Origin: Akanthomyces muscarius
Taxonomy: Eukaryota > Ascomycota > Sordariomycetes > Hypocreales > Cordycipitaceae
Reading direction: 5' to 3'
Length of the DNA: 64,000 bases
NCBI RefSeq assembly: GCF_028009165.1
Contig: NC_079241.1
Coordinates: forward strand, 62,001 to 126,000
In this document: positions 60,146-64,000 of the stretch, piece after piece
How the letters are laid out: every line of letters starts with the position of its first letter
Position numbering within the stretch: the first letter of the stretch is position 1
The notes under the pieces: model-generated
Seen by the model: the letters and a program-made list of their open reading frames with translations, nothing else
Databases searched by the model: none
Told to the model about the DNA's origin: nothing
Made by a program: the position numbers and the translations under genes

Positions 60146-61869
60146 ATGGCGGATACCGAGACGCGCCCGCTCCTTGAGCAAAGCACCCGCCCGCGCAGTC
60201 CTGAGCGAAATGCCCTCGCTGACAACCGACTACCAGCCAGCAGTCAGACAATCGCAGGAGCATGGCGGGGTGTCATTGTACCGCTCTTGGTCAGCGCTTT
60301 CCTACATGACCTAGGCACCAATATTACAGAAGTCACCATGAGCGAATTTGGCGAGGACATTCTGTGCCGAAATCGATTCAGAGAGCATGGTGGCGCTGCA
60401 GCGCTGGTTCTCCGGGATCCACGATGCAAGGGCGCCGCAGTTCAGGCCGACCTCTCCATGCTGCAGGCTGTCGAGCACACGTTTGGCGCTATTCCGTCTA
60501 TCCTCACGTCAGTGCTCTATGGTGTTGCCTCGGATCGCTTTGGTCGCAAATCCATCATGTGCCTCAGCATTGTGGGCTTGCTGGTGCTGTATGCCGTGGA
60601 CTTTACCATCTGTAAAACCGCAAATTGCCCGCACTGCATGACAACCATTTATTGACCTGCATCCTAGATTATTTTCCCGACGTCTTCAACATTTATTTGG
60701 TATGGCCCGCTGCGCTCTTGGTATTTATAGGCGGCGGCCCGCCGGTCATGAATAGCATGACATTTGCCATGGTCAGCGATGTCGTCTCCGAGGCAGAGAG
60801 GTGTGTTCTACGCTGAAGAACTATTCGGGAACCAGATTTTCTAATCCATTGCTTAGGGCCAATATCTTCTTTTATCTTGTTGCGACAGCTTTGGTAGGAA
60901 ATCTAGTGGGTGCGCCTTTGACGTTTTACCTCATGGAGTACGGTCCCTGGACCGCCACCGCAGTTGGATATTCCTGCTACATGGCACGGTTATTTGTCGT
61001 GTTCTTTTTCTGTCAGGATATGAAAAGGAATGCAGTCTTGCTGTTCCAAGACGACGAAACGCAGCCAGCAGTTGAGGGTGACGACAAGGGCGCCGTGGCC
61101 GCCGCGTTTCGCACCATGCTGAACCCGGTACTGGCCATCAAGCAGACCGGGTCTGCTGGTGTCGAAGTGTTTTGGATCCATAAGAAGCTCGGAGTTCTTC
61201 TTTTTACGCTTCTTTTCTCGGACTTGGGTGGGTATGCGAACATATTGTTCAATCAGTACATTGCCAAAAGATTTGACTGGTCGTGGTCTGAGGTATGCCC
61301 AACCTACAGAGCAATACATCACAGCGAGTACGAGAGTGGTTTCAGCTAACAGCTTCCTTGCAACATAGGCTAATTTGCTGGCCTCTGTAACAACGTTTTC
61401 CAGGCTAGCTCTCATGATTGCTATCATGCCCCTTATCAGCCAAGTCCTGAACAAGACTGGCATGCCACCCATCATCAAGGATGCACAGATCTCGCGATAT
61501 GCGATGCTTCTCGCCACCGTTTCAGCATTTGGCATCGGCATTGCTAGTACGTTTTACGCCATTCTGCCTTTCCTCCCCCTCTCGACTTTCCGAGCCGTCT
61601 CGCGCGCCAGTTTAAACAGTCTGCTTCCTTCGTTGGCTGGTCCAGAACGAACCGGCGCTCTGTATTCCGTAATGGCAGTTCTCGACTCGATAGGCATGAT
61701 GATTGCCGCACCTGCGACGGCAGCCATCTTCAAGTCCGGGCTGCGCTTGGGTGGGATGTGGATTGGGCTGCCTTACATTCTCTCTGGCGTCCTGATGATG
61801 ATATCGACTGCCATTCTCTTCGCTGTTCGCATTGCAAACGAAGATCACTTCAACGCGACCGGGTTGTAG
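60146..61869 (+). CDS. MFS transporter (general substrate type)
   Basis: Four exons by my model: 60146-60611, 60668-60800, 60857-61292, 61369-61869; all joins keep frame (511 aa). Introns are 56, 56 and 76 bp, with acceptors CCTAG, CTTAG and CATAG. The cytosolic N-terminus begins MADTETRPLLEQ with a dileucine. TM1 follows, then a long first loop, TM2, and the MFS signature GVASDRFGRKSI. The middle loop (~residues 265-310) is hydrophilic with QDDETQPAVEGDDKG. C-terminal half: TM segments with FNQYIAKRFDWSWSE, RAVSRASLNSLLPSLAGPERTGALYSVMA. The substrate cannot be inferred. It is convergent with MSH1. Intact. Confidence 0.88.
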
Positions 61870-62177
61870 AATCGTATATGAGCTCAAGTTTCGAGTGCGG
61901 CGCGACTGTAGGGTCTCGGGAAAAGTAGGAGACTGAAAGTTGAGGACTGCGGACAGAGCAGCGACTGAAAGAGTAATCTAGGTAGTACCCATGCAGTAGG
62001 AGTAGAGGTGCAGGAGAGACGGCTGCCTTTGGATTTGCGCGCAAATAATGCTTAGCAGCGACTCTATCCTGTCACTACGCAACTCGTCCTCGAAGCCGAA
62101 GCGATAGTTGGTCCGTACCACTGAATTAAATGAGTCCTCAAATGCCTACTTATGCACCCACTTTCAATCTCGTTTTT
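61870..62177. other. 3' intergenic region between convergent genes
   Basis: About 310 bp; nothing recognised beyond the untranslated ends of the flanking genes. Confidence 0.5.
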
Positions 62178-64000
62178 TTATGCTTCGCTCCGTGAGCCGA
62201 TTCGAAACCCGTTCTGCTCATTCAGCACCCTTTCCGCCATTTTTAGTGCCAGCTCCGGTAGTCCTGCTCGTTTTGCCGCTTTGAGAGCATGGCTACGGCG
62301 GTTGGTGCCCTTCCGTAACCGATGGACATAGGCGAAACCGCCTTGTTCATCTTCCTCAACGTCCGTGCAATACGGTTGCACCGCACCATTGTCAGGGTCG
62401 CACAGTCCATCGGCGGCCGCAAGATCCGCGACGCCGTGGAAGTGCGTCGCGAAGAGCGTGCGGCACTGGTTCACCGTAACAAGGTGGTGCAGACAGGCGT
62501 ACGACACAGCAGTTCCGTCTTCCGGCGTAGTGCCTCGCCCGATCTCGTCCATAATGACAAAAGACCTCGGCGTGGCCTGTTTCAGAATGTGCGCCGTCTC
62601 CAGCATCTCTACCATAAATGTGCTCTGGTCGCGATACAAGTCATCTGCGGAGCCAACGCGGCTAAAGATGGCATCGACAATACCAATCTCAGCGTGGGAG
62701 GCCGGCACGTAGCATCCAATCTGCGCCAATATGGTAATAAGAGCACTTTGCCGCAAGAATGTGCTTTTGCCGGCCATATTTGGGCCGGTAATGAGCCAGA
62801 GAGAGCCGGCCGCCGGGTTGCCTACCAAGCAGTCATTTTCGACAAAGGTGCGGCCCTGCTCGACGAGGCCACCCTCAACGGTAGGATGACGGCCGCCAAT
62901 GATGGTGTGGGCCGTTGAATCGTTGAGGATAGGGCGCACGAGATCCCGCTCAACGGCTAGTCGGGAAAAGGACGTGGCAATGTCAAGCTCATCAAGGACA
63001 GCGGCATTCCGGCGCAGCTTGACGAGGTTGACGACAACGTGTTCTCTGAGAGACTGGAAGACGCGCTGCTCTTCGCGGCGAATGTGAAATCGTGCCTGGT
63101 CGAGACGCTGGCCGAGGAGCGTCCATTCAGGGAGGTGAAAGGAGCGCGTAGAGCGACTGGAAGACACAGTGCGAATTTCGGCAAGATTTTTGGCGTCTTT
63201 GCCTTTGATATGTGCAATATGACCTAGACCAGGTGTCCATTTCAATGCAAGACTTGGTGCGCTGAAACGTTCGCGAAGCGTCTCGTTGAGACACTCGCGT
63301 TCTTTCAAGAGTGAGGCCAGCTGTGAGTGTAGCCTACAAAGTGTTGGGCTTGCTTTTGGTTTCATAATCCATGCTTCATTGTCTTCGGCGTAGTATTCCT
63401 TAATGCTCGTGGGCCGCTTCCTCTTACCCTTTGGCAGCGACGATGCGTCTTCGGTAGAGCCTTCTGTGGCCACAACGCCTTCTGCAAGAGCCAGAATCTG
63501 ATTGGCTTCAGAGTCGGCGGCCTCTTGCTGTAGCACGACGCCATCCTCGTCGATGGCTTCTGTGATGCGACGGGCCAATTTGAGAGGCTCACGAAAATCT
63601 ATGCGCTTTGTGAGAGCAGTGAGGGGCTTCAAGGAAGTTTCCCGGGCTGACTTCTCCATAAGATCGACTATGTCTACGGTCGCTTCAATTGTATTTGCTA
63701 AGCCAATAAGATCGTCAGCGTCGCCCCGACCAAGCGCAAATCGTTGCACTAGGCGCTGCGAGTCGTGACTGCGTCGCAGTAGCGTGGTGATGAGGTCGCG
63801 GAGATCGGGTGAGGCAATAAAACAGGTGACCAAGTCCTGTCGGGATGTTATTAGGTCTTTTGAAGTGGAGGGTGCGCTGAGCCACTCATTGAGCAACCGA
63901 GAGCCGCTCTTGGTCACTGTGCGACGGATAGCGTGTAACAAGCTGCCTCGAAAGAAGCCGTCGCGAATCGTCTGCTTGACTTCAAGAGCGCGTAGGCTGT
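62178..64000 (-). CDS. MSH1: MutS homologue of the mitochondrial MSH1 type, N-terminus off the right edge
   Basis: The frame is open from the right edge to the stop at 62178 (about 607 codons visible, no intron). It starts in the MutS core with SLRALEVKQTIRDGFFRGSL and the clamp-connecting T..GSRLLNEWL motif. The ABC ATPase domain has Walker A GPNMAGKST (about 62761-62790), the ST-x-x-x-E motif DQSTFMVEMLE, Walker B/signature MDEIGRGTTPEDG, the H-loop ATHFHG, and a C-terminal dimer helix region. An insert with KGKRKRPTSIKEYYAED lies between lever helices, as in fungal MSH1. Expected role: recognition of mismatches and repair of mitochondrial DNA. The mismatch-binding domain and targeting presequence lie outside the window. 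Confidence 0.93.
   Translation of the reverse strand, partial: SLRALEVKQTIRDGFFRGSLLHAIRRTVTKSGSRLLNEWLSAPSTSKDLITSRQDLVTCFIASPDLRDLITTLLRRSHDSQRLVQRFALGRGDADDLIGLANTIEATVDIVDLMEKSARETSLKPLTALTKRIDFREPLKLARRITEAIDEDGVVLQQEAADSEANQILALAEGVVATEGSTEDASSLPKGKRKRPTSIKEYYAEDNEAWIMKPKASPTLCRLHSQLASLLKERECLNETLRERFSAPSLALKWTPGLGHIAHIKGKDAKNLAEIRTVSSSRSTRSFHLPEWTLLGQRLDQARFHIRREEQRVFQSLREHVVVNLVKLRRNAAVLDELDIATSFSRLAVERDLVRPILNDSTAHTIIGGRHPTVEGGLVEQGRTFVENDCLVGNPAAGSLWLITGPNMAGKSTFLRQSALITILAQIGCYVPASHAEIGIVDAIFSRVGSADDLYRDQSTFMVEMLETAHILKQATPRSFVIMDEIGRGTTPEDGTAVSYACLHHLVTVNQCRTLFATHFHGVADLAAADGLCDPDNGAVQPYCTDVEEDEQGGFAYVHRLRKGTNRRSHALKAAKRAGLPELALKMAERVLNEQNGFRIGSRSEA

Noticed and set aside
62322..62918. 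198-codon plus-strand frame opposite MSH1
   Set aside because: Antisense shadow of the conserved ATPase-coding strand.

Overview
The window is nuclear DNA of a filamentous ascomycete (Pezizomycotina; a Sordariomycete of the Hypocreales type is my inference). Genes have several short introns with GTAAGT/GTGAGT-like donors and RCTAAC branch points, and families are typically fungal (Zn2Cys6 regulators, BBE-type oxidases, maltose-permease-like MFS, Ure2-type GST, mitochondrial MSH1). Two very AT-rich blocks almost lack CA, TG and CG, the mark of repeat-induced point mutation (RIP).

Layout. 1-1522: Zn2Cys6 regulator running off the left edge. 1712-10420: RIP-mutated block bounded by inverted repeats and a TA duplication; it reads as a ~1.8 kb Tc1/mariner (Fot/pogo)-like element carrying a 6.9 kb Ty3/gypsy element. 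11085-12267: piece of a second TA-type DNA element plus LTR pieces. 12441-17598: gene-poor island with an NLR relic, an intronless GC-rich GNAT gene that looks bacterial, and an alpha/beta hydrolase pseudogene. 17600-28000: mostly decayed DNA with three relics of one DUF6601-like family, a small spliced membrane-protein gene and a broken secreted cysteine-rich gene. 28029-28829: 0.8 kb non-autonomous relative of the left block's outer element. 29870-34223: AIM24-like gene, broken defensin-like gene and an intact secreted FAD-linked oxidase of seven exons. 34405-49795: nested retroelements and DNA transposons: an unmutated reverse-transcriptase fragment, a gypsy fragment with a perfect 174 bp tandem duplication, two TA-type elements, a solo LTR, and a complete 6.8 kb gypsy element inside another gypsy element.

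49796-64000 is ordinary gene space: sugar permease, glutathione S-transferase, Zn2Cys6 regulator, a truncated piggyBac transposase abutting an S9-peptidase tail, an MFS transporter, and mitochondrial MSH1 running off the right edge. Permease, GST and regulator are neighbours, but nothing in the sequence proves co-regulation. No rRNA, convincing tRNA or CRISPR array was seen. Exon models were made by eye from splice motifs and frame continuity.
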